From Saprospiraceae bacterium (lineage in GTDB: Bacteria > Bacteroidota > Bacteroidia > Chitinophagales > Saprospiraceae): a stretch of DNA of 64,000 nt. Shown here piece after piece: positions 18,801-26,334 of the stretch. The DNA is taken from NCBI GenBank assembly GCA_016715965.1, contig JADJXG010000001.1, positions 3,477,501 to 3,541,500 on the forward strand, in the 5' to 3' direction. The notes under the pieces were generated by a model that worked only from the letters and a program-made list of their open reading frames with translations, made no database searches and was not told the origin of the DNA. A program made the position numbers and the translations under genes. Within the stretch, counting starts at the first letter, position 1. Every line of letters begins with the position of its first letter.

Positions 18801-19640
18801 AATTGTATCTCTTTCCAGAATTATTTCATTTCTTTCAAGAGTAACCAATTCGCCAGTATCTTCATCGACAAAATCCTCAGTCCACCTTCGCAGAACTCTT
18901 GCTGCAAGTTTCCTCCCTATAGCCGATTTGAGACCTTTCTGTGTGGCTTTTATCTCTTCAGATAAATTGAAAAGCGCCAGAATTTCCTTATCTGTATCAT
19001 AACCTATGGATCTCAACAAGGTGGTGACTGGAAATTTCTTTTTTCGGTCAATGTAAGCATACATGACCATATTAATATCTGTTGCGAATTCCATCCAAGC
19101 ACCCTTAAAAGGGATGACCCTGGCTGAAAATATTTTTGTTCCGTTTGGATGGTATGACTGGCTAAAAAATACACCGGGTGATCTGTGAAGCTGCGAAACA
19201 ACAACTCTTTCTGCACCATTAATAACAAAAGTGCCCTTTGGAGTCATGTAAGGAATATTCCCCAAAAATACATCTTGCTCAATGGTTTTAAAATCGACAT
19301 GTTCCTCATCATTGCAAGATAATCTCAATCTTGCTTTTAAAGGAACACTGTATGTCAACCCTCTTTGTACACACTCATCAATATCATATCTTGGAGGATC
19401 CACATAATAATCAAGAAATTCCAGAAGGAAAATATTTCTGGCATCCATGATCGGGAAATTCTCTTTAAACACTTTGAACAAGCCTTCGTTGGCTCTTCGG
19501 TCAGGTGTTGTTTCCAACTGGAAGAATTCCTTAAATGACTTTAATTGAATTTCCAAAAAATCCGGATAGGATGTGTTGAGAGAAGTTTTCGAAAAATTAT
19601 GTCTAATTCTTGAATTTGTGTTAGCTATGCTTACAGACAT
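15819..19640 (-). CDS. rpoB: RNA polymerase subunit beta
   Basis: The 1273-residue beta subunit. Family blocks include the fork/rifampicin region [25 protein letters not shown] (about residue 480-505), the [11 protein letters not shown] motif, and [10 protein letters not shown] with the C-terminal [24 protein letters not shown]. Length and order are normal for the phylum. The wild-type-looking rifampicin pocket has no obvious resistance substitution by eye (inference). It is preceded by a 149-bp gap after rplL that contains an attenuator-like hairpin, and followed by rpoC after 28 bp. Confidence 0.98.
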   Translation of the reverse strand: [1273 protein letters not shown]

Positions 19641-19699
19641 TTGTTAAAATTTTAGGCAAAGGCCTTAATAAAAAAAATCAATATACAAAAACACAAAAA

Positions 19700-19736
19700 G
19701 GCTTAGGTCATGAGTGAAACACCAATGACCCAAGCC
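19700..19736 (-). terminator. attenuator-like hairpin between rplL and rpoB
   Basis: On the minus strand a 12-bp stem (GGCTTGGGTCAT / ATGACCTAAGCC, one G-U pair) closes a 13-nt loop and runs directly into TTTTTGTGTTTTTGT. This is a textbook intrinsic terminator placed inside the ribosomal protein/RNA polymerase operon. Because rpoB has no other visible promoter in the gap, it most likely terminates only part of the transcripts, lowering rpoBC relative to rplL, as the analogous element does in Escherichia coli. Confidence 0.75.
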
Positions 19737-19789
19737 GTTCAAATTGTATTCCTTTTGCTTTTAAAAGGCATACTTTGATCGTGAAACAA

Positions 19790-20167
19790 TTACTTTATTT
19801 CAATTTCTGCTCCGGCAGCTGTCAAAGCCTCCTTCAAAGAATTTGCTTCTTCTTTAGATACTCCGGTTTTAAGTGAAGACGGAGCTCCATCAACTAAGTC
19901 TTTTGCTTCTTTCAAGCCTAAGTTAAGGATATTTTTAACTTCCTTAATAACGTTAAGTTTGTTTGCTCCTCCTGATTTCAGGATCACATCAAACTCTGTT
20001 TTTTCAACAGCAGCGGCAGCCTCACCAGCAGCAGGTGCTGCAGCAACAGCGACAGCGGCAGCAGCCGGCTCAATACCGTATTGTTCTTTTAATACTGAAG
20101 CCAATTCGTTAACCTCTTTTACTGTGAGATTTACAAGTTGTTCAGCCAAAGCACTTACATCAACCAT
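19790..20167 (-). CDS. rplL: ribosomal protein L7/L12
   Basis: 125 residues: the N-terminal dimerisation domain, an Ala-rich flexible hinge (about 34-53) and the C-terminal factor-binding domain with GGANKLNVIKEVKNILNLGLKEAK. It forms the ribosomal stalk with L10 and recruits elongation factors. It follows rplJ after 68 bp. The alanine hinge generates an antisense Ala/Thr-rich open frame that is not a gene. Confidence 0.98.
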   Translation of the reverse strand: MVDVSALAEQLVNLTVKEVNELASVLKEQYGIEPAAAAVAVAAAPAAGEAAAAVEKTEFDVILKSGGANKLNVIKEVKNILNLGLKEAKDLVDGAPSSLKTGVSKEEANSLKEALTAAGAEIEIK

Positions 20168-20235
20168 GATTTTGATTTTTTCTTAATGAATAATAATTTT
20201 ATAATAAAAGCGCAAGCTTGGAAGCCATTTTAAAA

Positions 20236-20772
20236 TTAGGAATTAGACTCAGCTCTTTCCTGCAAAGTTTTTACCAATCCACCGATCGTCGATCCACCAC
20301 TTTTCAATGCATTAACGACTCTTGAGATTGGTGACTGAAGCAACATGATAACTTCACCCACCAAATCTTCTTTGGATTTAAGTTTTAACAGAACTTGGAT
20401 TTGGTCATCACCCGTATAAACATCTGAATCAATATACGCTGCTTTGAGAACAGGTTTTTGATTCTTCTTTCTGAACTCATCCAAAAGTTCAGCTGGAGAT
20501 TTCGCGTTTTGAGTAAATAAGATGGATGTGGGCCCTTCTAATACTGAATAAACAGAATTAAATTCTCCATTTTTCTCAATACTTTGTAAGGCTTTTTTAG
20601 CAAGTGTATTTTTCACTACTTGCATTTCAATTCCTTTTTCAAAACACAATCTTCTAAATTGATTGACTTGCTCAACCGTTAATGTAGATGAATCCGTGAT
20701 GTAAAAGAACTGAGCATCCGAAAATTTATCTTTTAATTGCTGAATGGCAGCAGATTTTTCTTCTCTAGTCAT
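20236..20772 (-). CDS. rplJ: ribosomal protein L10
   Basis: 178 residues, starting MTREEKSAAIQQLKDKF with the family's rRNA-binding N-terminal domain and the C-terminal helix that anchors L7/L12 dimers. L10 anchors the stalk and in other bacteria represses its own operon. The gene follows rplA by only 18 bp, so no long L10-binding leader of the E. coli kind fits between them. Confidence 0.97.
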   Translation of the reverse strand: MTREEKSAAIQQLKDKFSDAQFFYITDSSTLTVEQVNQFRRLCFEKGIEMQVVKNTLAKKALQSIEKNGEFNSVYSVLEGPTSILFTQNAKSPAELLDEFRKKNQKPVLKAAYIDSDVYTGDDQIQVLLKLKSKEDLVGEVIMLLQSPISRVVNALKSGGSTIGGLVKTLQERAESNS

Positions 20773-20790
20773 GTCTTGTTGATTAACAGA

Positions 20791-21483
20791 TTAATGAATA
20801 ACTTTAGGGTCCACTTTAATACCAGGGCTCATGGTAGAAGCAATGGCAATGGATTTAAAATAAGTTCCTTTCGAAGTAGAAGGTTTCAATTTTTGGATAG
20901 CAGTCAACAATTCTTCGGCATTCTGCTTGATTTTTTCTGAAGAAAATGAAACCCTGCCTATCGAAGCGTGAATGATACCAAATTTATCTACCCTAAATGC
21001 AATTTTACCTCCTTTCACTTCATTGACAGCAGCACCTATATCCATCGTCACTGTTCCAGTCTTGGGGTTTGGCATCAATCCTCTTGGTCCCAAAATCCTT
21101 CCGATTTTACCCAGTTTGGCCATAACAGTAGGCATGGCAATGATAACGTCTATATCCGTCCAACCGCTTTCAATTTTTTGGAGATATTCGTCCAAACCAA
21201 CAAGATCTGCACCTGCGTTTTTTGCCTCTGCTTCTTTATCGGGTGTGCACAAGACCAAGACGCGCTTGGTTTTACCAGTGCCATTTGGCAAAGTGACGGT
21301 ACCTCGAATCGCCTGGTCGGGTTTCCTTGGATCGACACCAAGGCGGATGTGCAAATCAACTGAAGCATCAAATTTTGCAGTATTGGCCTCTTTAACCAAA
21401 GAGGATGCTTCATCTAAATTGTAGAGTTTTGTCGAATCTACCAGCGAGTTTGCTTTTTGCCTTTTTTTTGCAATTTTAGACAT
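20791..21483 (-). CDS. rplA: ribosomal protein L1
   Basis: 230 residues with the L1 signature region around PRGLMPNPKTGTVT and the N-terminal MSKIAKKRQKANSLVDS. L1 forms the mobile stalk at the E site. It lies 63 bp after rplK. Confidence 0.98.
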   Translation of the reverse strand: MSKIAKKRQKANSLVDSTKLYNLDEASSLVKEANTAKFDASVDLHIRLGVDPRKPDQAIRGTVTLPNGTGKTKRVLVLCTPDKEAEAKNAGADLVGLDEYLQKIESGWTDIDVIIAMPTVMAKLGKIGRILGPRGLMPNPKTGTVTMDIGAAVNEVKGGKIAFRVDKFGIIHASIGRVSFSSEKIKQNAEELLTAIQKLKPSTSKGTYFKSIAIASTMSPGIKVDPKVIH

Positions 21484-21546
21484 AAATTAAATTTTTGAGG
21501 TATTGCGCGAATAATTTAAAGATCGCTTCCTCTATGAACAATAATA

Positions 21547-21996
21547 TTAATTTTCTTCTCCCCATGGAGGTGTGCCAGATACTGTTAATCCCATGCTTCT
21601 TGCTGTGCCAGCCACCATTCGCATAGCAGACTCCAAACTAAAAGCATTCAAATCCGGCATTTTGATTTTAGCGATTTCTTCCACCTGATTCCAACTAACT
21701 GATCCAACTTTTTTTCTATTTGGCTCTGCGGATCCTTTGGCAACCTTAGAGAGCTCAAGGAGCTGAATCGCTGCAGGAGGAGTTTTCACCACAAAATCAA
21801 ATGATTTGTCTTTAAAAACAGTGATGACTACGGGCAATAATTTACCTGGAGTATCTTGGGTTTTTGCATTGAATCTCTTGCAAAATTCCATAATGTTAAC
21901 GCCCTTAGAACCAAGAGCAGGACCAACAGGAGGAGCTGGATTCGCCTGACCACCTTTTACCTGAAGTTTAATAAAAGTTTCTATTTCCTTAGCCAT
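21547..21996 (-). CDS. rplK: ribosomal protein L11
   Basis: 149 residues with the L11 N-terminal PPVGPALGSKGVNIMEFCKRFN segment (cut here by the fold) and the C-terminal rRNA-binding domain ending GTARSMGLTVSG. It supports factor-dependent GTP hydrolysis and stringent response signalling. It follows nusG by 11 bp. Confidence 0.98.
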   Translation of the reverse strand: MAKEIETFIKLQVKGGQANPAPPVGPALGSKGVNIMEFCKRFNAKTQDTPGKLLPVVITVFKDKSFDFVVKTPPAAIQLLELSKVAKGSAEPNRKKVGSVSWNQVEEIAKIKMPDLNAFSLESAMRMVAGTARSMGLTVSGTPPWGEEN

Positions 21997-22007
21997 AAGA
22001 CTATTTT

Positions 22008-22556
22008 TTAATTTGCTTTTTCGACCTGCATAAAGTTTAACTCAACTTCGGTGCCACGTCCAAATATTTTTACAATTACTTTCAATTTTTTCTTTTCCTC
22101 ATTGACGTCCTTTACATCTCCAACAAAATCGTTAAACGGACCATCAATAATCTTTACTGTTTCGCCAACAATAAATGGCTCAATCATCATTTCACCAGCT
22201 TCCTGAGACTCATCTACTTTTCCAAGCATCCTATTTGCCTCTACCTGAGTCATTGGAATCGGATTATTTTTTCCCAGAAAATGAATAATATCAGGCAGAT
22301 TGGCAATGTGCTGAACGATTTCTGCACTAAATTTTGAACTCTCTGCTTCTACCAACAAATAGCCAGGAAGTATATTTCTTTCTAAAATAACTTTCTTGCT
22401 GTTTCTGATTTTATACACTTTTTCAGAAGGCACGATAACCTGTGTAATAATTTCGGACCAACCAGACCGCTGAATGTCAGCGATAAGTCTTTCCCTAATT
22501 TTTTTCTCTTTTCCGCTTATTACACGAAGAGAATACCATTTTTTTCCTTCTGACAT
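22008..22556 (-). CDS. nusG: transcription termination/antitermination factor NusG
   Basis: 182 residues: the NGN domain (about 5-115, KWYSLRVISGKEKKIRERL) and a C-terminal KOW domain (about 128-180, VKIIDGPFNDFVGDVKDVN). It binds RNA polymerase and couples it to ribosomes or Rho. It lies 17 bp after secE in the standard order secE-nusG-rplK. Confidence 0.97.
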   Translation of the reverse strand: MSEGKKWYSLRVISGKEKKIRERLIADIQRSGWSEIITQVIVPSEKVYKIRNSKKVILERNILPGYLLVEAESSKFSAEIVQHIANLPDIIHFLGKNNPIPMTQVEANRMLGKVDESQEAGEMMIEPFIVGETVKIIDGPFNDFVGDVKDVNEEKKKLKVIVKIFGRGTEVELNFMQVEKAN

Positions 22557-22573
22557 GCTTTAACTTTGAAAAC

Positions 22574-22762
22574 TTATAGGTTATACACAAAATCAAGCAC
22601 TCCATTTGATACCAAATCCATGACAAGAATAATCAATGAAATGATAATTGAAGCAACAATAACCACTCGGGCGCTGTCCAACAAGTTTGGCCAGGTTGGC
22701 CAAGTTACTTTGTCCATCAACTCATTATAACTCTCTTTCAGATACAATACAAACTTGTCCAT
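22574..22762 (-). CDS. secE: preprotein translocase subunit SecE
   Basis: A 62-residue single-span protein, MDKFVLYLKESYNELMDKVTWPT, with one transmembrane helix at about 32-52. The conserved VTWPT segment before the helix identifies the minimal SecE that clamps SecY. The frame extends back to a GTG at 22780 that lies inside the tRNA-Trp 3' end; the ATG at 22762, 16 bp beyond the tRNA, is the credible start. Confidence 0.95.
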   Translation of the reverse strand: MDKFVLYLKESYNELMDKVTWPTWPNLLDSARVVIVASIIISLIILVMDLVSNGVLDFVYNL

Positions 22763-22777
22763 TTTATCTTTTTGTTG

Positions 22778-22850
22778 CACGGGCAGAAGGACTTGAACCC
22801 TCAGCCTACGGTTTTGGAGACCGTCGCTCTGCCAGTTGAGCTATGCCCGT
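22778..22850 (-). tRNA. trnW: tRNA-Trp (CCA)
   Basis: A full cloverleaf on the minus strand: 7-bp acceptor ACGGGCA/TGCCCGT, D arm, anticodon loop CTCCAAA with anticodon CCA, and GGTTCAAGTCC in the T arm. Discriminator base G. It lies between tuf and secE as is usual in this phylum. Confidence 0.97.
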
Positions 22851-22857
22851 ATGAAAA

Positions 22858-22885
22858 GACTCCGCAAGTTTTAGCTCGCGGAGTC
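22858..22885 (-). terminator. hairpin between tuf and tRNA-Trp
   Basis: An 11-bp stem (GACTCCGCGAG / CTTGCGGAGTC, one G-U pair) with a 6-nt loop, followed on the minus strand by TTTTC. It may be a partial terminator or a processing site that separates tuf mRNA from tRNA-Trp. Confidence 0.65.
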
Positions 22886-22900
22886 ATATAAACAAGATTT

Positions 22901-24097
22901 TTATTCAATAATTTCTGTTACCTGACCAGCCCCAACTGTACGTCCACCTTCGCGGATCGCAAAACGGAGACCTTTTTCCATGGCTATCGGGCTTAAAAGA
23001 GTTACTTCCAATGAGACGTTATCACCAGGCATCACCATTTCAACACCAGCTGGCAACTGGCATTCCCCTGTCACATCTGTGGTTCTGAAATAAAACTGCG
23101 GACGATATCCTTTAAAGAATGGAGTATGTCTACCACCTTCGTCTTTGGAAAGCACATAAACTTCACACTTAAATTTCATGTGTGGTTTAACTGAACCAGG
23201 GGCGCAGATAACCATTCCTCTTTTGATATCATCTTTTTCAATACCTCTCAAAAGTAGTCCTGCATTATCACCAGCTTCACCTCTGTCAAGAAGTTTTCTA
23301 AACATTTCTACACCAGTTATAGTAGATGTTAGAGGTTTTTCACCTGGTTTCATCATACCCACCAATTCCACACCTTCTCCAACCTTGATAACTCCTCTTT
23401 CTATTCTACCAGTTGCAACTGTACCCCGACCTGTTATAGAAAAAACATCTTCTACAGGCATAAGGAAAGGTTGATCAATAAGTCTCACGGGTTCTGGAAT
23501 TTGAGAATCAACGGCATCCATCAATTCGTAGATTGCTTTTTTACCTGATTCTTCTCCTTCCAATGCTTTGAGGGCGGATCCTCTAATCACGGCAGCATTG
23601 TTCCCATCAAATTGATATTTGTCCAAAAGTTCTCTCACTTCCATTTCAACAAGTTCTAACATTTCAGGATCATCTACAAGATCCACCTTGTTCATAAAAA
23701 CAACAACTTTTGGAACGCCAACCTGACGAGCTAGAAGTATGTGCTCTCTGGTTTGTGGCATTGGGCCATCCGTAGCAGCAACTACCAAAATAGCACCATC
23801 CATTTGGGCCGCTCCCGTAACCATGTTTTTTACATAGTCTGCGTGACCTGGACAATCCACATGCGCATAATGTCTGCTTTTGGTTTCGTACTCTACGTGG
23901 GCGGTATTAATTGTAATACCTCTCTCCTTTTCCTCAGGAGCGTTGTCGATTGAATCATAATCCTTTTTCTGAGCAAGACCTTGTTCAGCCAAAACTGAAG
24001 TAATTGCTGAGGTTAAAGTTGTTTTACCGTGGTCAACATGGCCAATCGTGCCTATGTTGACGTGTGGTTTGGACCGGTTGAAAGTTTCCTTTGCCAT
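22901..24097 (-). CDS. tuf: elongation factor Tu
   Basis: 398 residues with all GTPase motifs: GHVDHGKT (residues 19-26), the switch II DCPGHADY, NKVD and GSALKA, followed by the two beta-barrel domains. EF-Tu delivers aminoacyl-tRNA to the ribosome. This is the only tuf copy in the window. It lies inside a run of tRNA genes, 58 bp after tRNA-Thr(GGT) and before tRNA-Trp. Confidence 0.99.
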   Translation of the reverse strand: MAKETFNRSKPHVNIGTIGHVDHGKTTLTSAITSVLAEQGLAQKKDYDSIDNAPEEKERGITINTAHVEYETKSRHYAHVDCPGHADYVKNMVTGAAQMDGAILVVAATDGPMPQTREHILLARQVGVPKVVVFMNKVDLVDDPEMLELVEMEVRELLDKYQFDGNNAAVIRGSALKALEGEESGKKAIYELMDAVDSQIPEPVRLIDQPFLMPVEDVFSITGRGTVATGRIERGVIKVGEGVELVGMMKPGEKPLTSTITGVEMFRKLLDRGEAGDNAGLLLRGIEKDDIKRGMVICAPGSVKPHMKFKCEVYVLSKDEGGRHTPFFKGYRPQFYFRTTDVTGECQLPAGVEMVMPGDNVSLEVTLLSPIAMEKGLRFAIREGGRTVGAGQVTEIIE

Positions 24098-24155
24098 TGG
24101 ATACTATTTTACTTGTTTTAAAAACTGTTATTGAATAAAAAATTAATCTTGTTTG

Positions 24156-24227
<72 letters not shown>

Positions 24228-24341
24228 TTATGGTAAAGAACCCCATAAAGGAGGATCTTTTCAATCACAACTACTTTTAGATTATGATCTTAAAGTCAAT
24301 TTTATCCATTATAAATATAATTTCAAAAATTGTTCTGTTTG

Positions 24342-24414
24342 AGCGGGAGACGAGACTCGAACCCGCGACCCTTAGCTTGGAAGGCTAATGCTCTACCAAC
24401 TGAGCTACTCCCGC
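24342..24414 (-). tRNA. trnG: tRNA-Gly (TCC)
   Basis: Acceptor GCGGGAG/CTCCCGC, anticodon stem TTAGC/GCTAA, loop CTTCCAA with anticodon TCC, and GGTTCGAGTCT in the T arm. An overlapping plus-strand frame is the well-known spurious product of this tRNA type. The 114-bp stretch to the next tRNA holds nothing else recognisable. Confidence 0.97.
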
Positions 24415-24553
24415 ATCTTGTTAAAATACAGTGTACTTGTAAATCAGGTCTTTACCTGATTTTGAACACTGATATTAAGTTTATTAAATTTGATTTATTC
24501 ATTAGGTTATTTATAAACAACCCTATAAAAAATCAATTCATTTAAAATACTTG

Positions 24554-24636
24554 TGGGGGTGATTGGACTCGAACCCATTCAGTCATAGACACCAGATTTA
24601 CAGTCTGGCCCGGCTCTCCAACTCCGGCGCACCCCC
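24554..24636 (-). tRNA. trnY: tRNA-Tyr (GTA)
   Basis: Acceptor GGGGGTG/CACCCCC, anticodon loop CTGTAAA with anticodon GTA, a long variable arm typical of class II tRNA-Tyr, and GGTTCGAGTCC in the T arm. Discriminator A. Confidence 0.96.
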
Positions 24637-24663
24637 TTCATCTATAATTTAAAAATTATAAAG

Positions 24664-24736
24664 AGCCAGTGGACGGACTCGAACCCCCGACCAGCTGATT
24701 ACAAGTCAGCTGCTCTACCAACTGAGCTACACTGGC
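24664..24736 (-). tRNA. trnT: tRNA-Thr (TGT)
   Basis: Acceptor GCCAGTG/CACTGGC, anticodon stem GCTGA/TCAGC, loop CTTGTAA with anticodon TGT, and GGTTCGAGTCC in the T arm. It is the first tRNA of the cluster, 42 nt or so after a predicted transcription start. Confidence 0.97.
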
Positions 24737-24783
24737 AAATAAAAAAACAGGGGCATACCTTTACACCCTCTAAAAAAGAGATG

Positions 24784-24812
24784 CAAAGATAAAACATATT
24801 TTAATAAGCCAA
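24784..24812 (-). promoter_or_regulatory. predicted promoter of the tRNA-tuf-secE cluster
   Basis: On the minus strand TTG (24812-24810), an 18-nt spacer and TATCTTTG (24791-24784) fit the Bacteroidota -33/-7 consensus. It reads into tRNA-Thr(TGT) and could drive the tRNAs, tuf and the downstream ribosomal genes. Confidence 0.6.
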
Positions 24813-24830
24813 TACTTTTTTTGTTGGCGT

Positions 24831-25136
24831 TTAGTGTTTTTCCTGGAGCTTTTCTTTCTCTCTAACAATCTGCCTTTTAAGTGTTTGATAGACAAGATTA
24901 AATGCAACTTCAAAATCGGGTCCACTCTCTTTAAACATCAAACTTTTACCTGCGATGTTAACAATTATTTCAACTACCTTTTTCTTTAAATTACCAAACT
25001 GACTGGTTTTAAGGTAAACCTCAATTTTCGTTTTTACCTTACTTAGTTGACTTTCAAGCTGTTTAAGTTTTGACTCCATTTTCAAAATTAATTCTTGATC
25101 AACTTCTACGCGCATTGCCTGAATTCTGAGTTCCAT
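24831..25136 (-). CDS. hpf: short ribosome hibernation-promoting factor (HPF/RaiA family)
   Basis: A 101-residue HPF/RaiA-type protein (MELRIQAMRVEVDQELILKM ...), with the beta-alpha-beta-beta-beta-alpha pattern and a basic middle (FGNLKKKVVEI). It binds the 30S decoding centre during slow growth. It lacks the C-terminal dimerisation domain of long HPF. The frame opens at a TTG at 25142; ATG 25136 is the better start. It sits 24 bp after the recombinase gene, the usual location in this phylum. Confidence 0.9.
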   Translation of the reverse strand: MELRIQAMRVEVDQELILKMESKLKQLESQLSKVKTKIEVYLKTSQFGNLKKKVVEIIVNIAGKSLMFKESGPDFEVAFNLVYQTLKRQIVREKEKLQEKH

Positions 25137-25166
25137 TGACAAATTTTTATAAGGTGAATAAATATT

Positions 25167-26060
25167 TCATTTGGTATTCGATCCACTTCTGGGATGAAAT
25201 TCATTGTAGTTTTCTATAAGCTGAACCATTGAGGTATGGGTATAAATTTGTGTGGCATTTAAGCTTGAGTGGCCTAACAACTCTTTGATCGCCACAATAT
25301 CAGCTCCAGAATCCATCAGGTGAGTGGCAAAGCTGTGTCTTAGCTTATGCGGGTTGCGTTGTTTCACCAAAGTGTAATTGGCCAAAATCCTATCCACAAT
25401 TCTCTGAACCATCCTTGGATACACAGGCTTTCCTGAATTCGTTAAAAAAAACTCTTTTCCCATTCCATTAAACAATTCAGATCTTATTAACAAATAACGT
25501 TGGATCTTATCAATTAGTTCGTTTGTGATTGGAATAATTCTGACTTTTTTTCCTTTGCCAAGAACAACTATTGCTTTCCTAGAATAATTGACACTATCAC
25601 ACTGAAGTCCTATTAACTCAGCTCTTCTGATCCCTGTTTCGTACAATAGTATCACCATCAACACATCCCTTAATTTTTCAAATTCCTGCGGAAGTAGCTC
25701 CCAGCTTCTATAAAGTGCTTTCATGTCAGTCACCGGAATTATTTCTGGCAGGGATTTCCCAATTTTGGGGCTTTTTATGGATACTGCAGGATTGGCTGAA
25801 ACAATCGACCTCAATTTACAATATTTGTAAAATGCTTTAAGGGAGGATAATTTTCGTTTGATGGTCTTGAAATCATTTCCGGATTCTGCAAGGGCAGCCA
25901 TCCAGGAACGAATAAAGACTCCGTTTGCATTTTCAATGGACAATCCTTCGGGCAAGAAATTGGAAAACTGGTTTATATCCGTCTCGTAAGCCTGGGTCGT
26001 ATGTTGAGAGAACTGTTTCTCAAAAGAAAGGTAGTGTAAAAAAGATTTTAAAACATCCAA
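25167..26060 (-). CDS. xerC: tyrosine recombinase XerC/XerD family
   Basis: 297 residues: an N-terminal SAM-like core-binding domain (about 1-85) and a C-terminal catalytic domain with the arginine in GIRRAELIGL, the HKLRHSFATHL box, LGHSSLNATQIYTH (His and the nucleophile Tyr). It likely resolves chromosome dimers at dif with a partner recombinase. The start is TTG at 26060: an in-frame TAG stop lies two codons upstream and no ATG is in frame nearby, while the first residues fit the family. Whether it is XerC or XerD cannot be decided by eye. Confidence 0.9.
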   Translation of the reverse strand: MDVLKSFLHYLSFEKQFSQHTTQAYETDINQFSNFLPEGLSIENANGVFIRSWMAALAESGNDFKTIKRKLSSLKAFYKYCKLRSIVSANPAVSIKSPKIGKSLPEIIPVTDMKALYRSWELLPQEFEKLRDVLMVILLYETGIRRAELIGLQCDSVNYSRKAIVVLGKGKKVRIIPITNELIDKIQRYLLIRSELFNGMGKEFFLTNSGKPVYPRMVQRIVDRILANYTLVKQRNPHKLRHSFATHLMDSGADIVAIKELLGHSSLNATQIYTHTSMVQLIENYNEFHPRSGSNTK

Positions 26061-26116
26061 ACTCTAAAATTTAGAGCTAAGATAGTCTAAAACATCAATA
26101 TAAATATTATAAAAAA

Positions 26117-26311
26117 TTATAACTCGTGCTGGGCAATATAAGCTTCTTTAAATTGAGCTTTTAAGATTTCTGATCTTCTTAGAACGGATGGTTTTACGAA
26201 GTGTTTCCTTCTTCTCAACTCCTTCATAGTTCCGGCTTGTTCAAATTTCTTTTTGTACTTTTTAAGAGCCCTATCGATTGATTCTGATTCTCTTACGTCA
26301 ATTATGAGCAT
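26117..26311 (-). CDS. rpsU: ribosomal protein S21
   Basis: 64 basic residues starting MLIIDVRESESIDRALKKYK and continuing RRRKHFVKPSVLRR, the S21 signature. S21 sits near the anti-Shine-Dalgarno end of 16S rRNA. It precedes the recombinase gene by 56 bp. Confidence 0.97.
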   Translation of the reverse strand: MLIIDVRESESIDRALKKYKKKFEQAGTMKELRRRKHFVKPSVLRRSEILKAQFKEAYIAQHEL

Positions 26312-26334
26312 ATTTGATCTAAAATTTTAGGGTG

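Noticed and set aside
11625..19228. Many antisense frames of 60-120 codons opposite rpoC and rpoB
   Set aside because: They are shadows of two fully supported large genes, with no promoter boxes or family matches.
19959..20186. Ala/Thr-rich plus-strand frame opposite rplL
   Set aside because: It is the antisense reading of the alanine hinge of L7/L12 and has no independent start signals.
20968..21424. Two long overlapping plus-strand frames opposite rplA
   Set aside because: L1 is unmistakable on the minus strand, and long antisense frames are common opposite biased coding sequence.
24330..24545. Plus-strand frame of 71 codons starting MFCLSGRRDSNPRPLAWK
   Set aside because: It is the familiar false protein made by translating the complement of tRNA-Gly; the tRNA at 24342-24414 explains it completely.
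26062..26076. Palindrome before the recombinase considered as a dif or attachment site
   Set aside because: It is only 15 nt with no 11-bp arms around a 6-bp centre as in dif, and no mobile element borders it.
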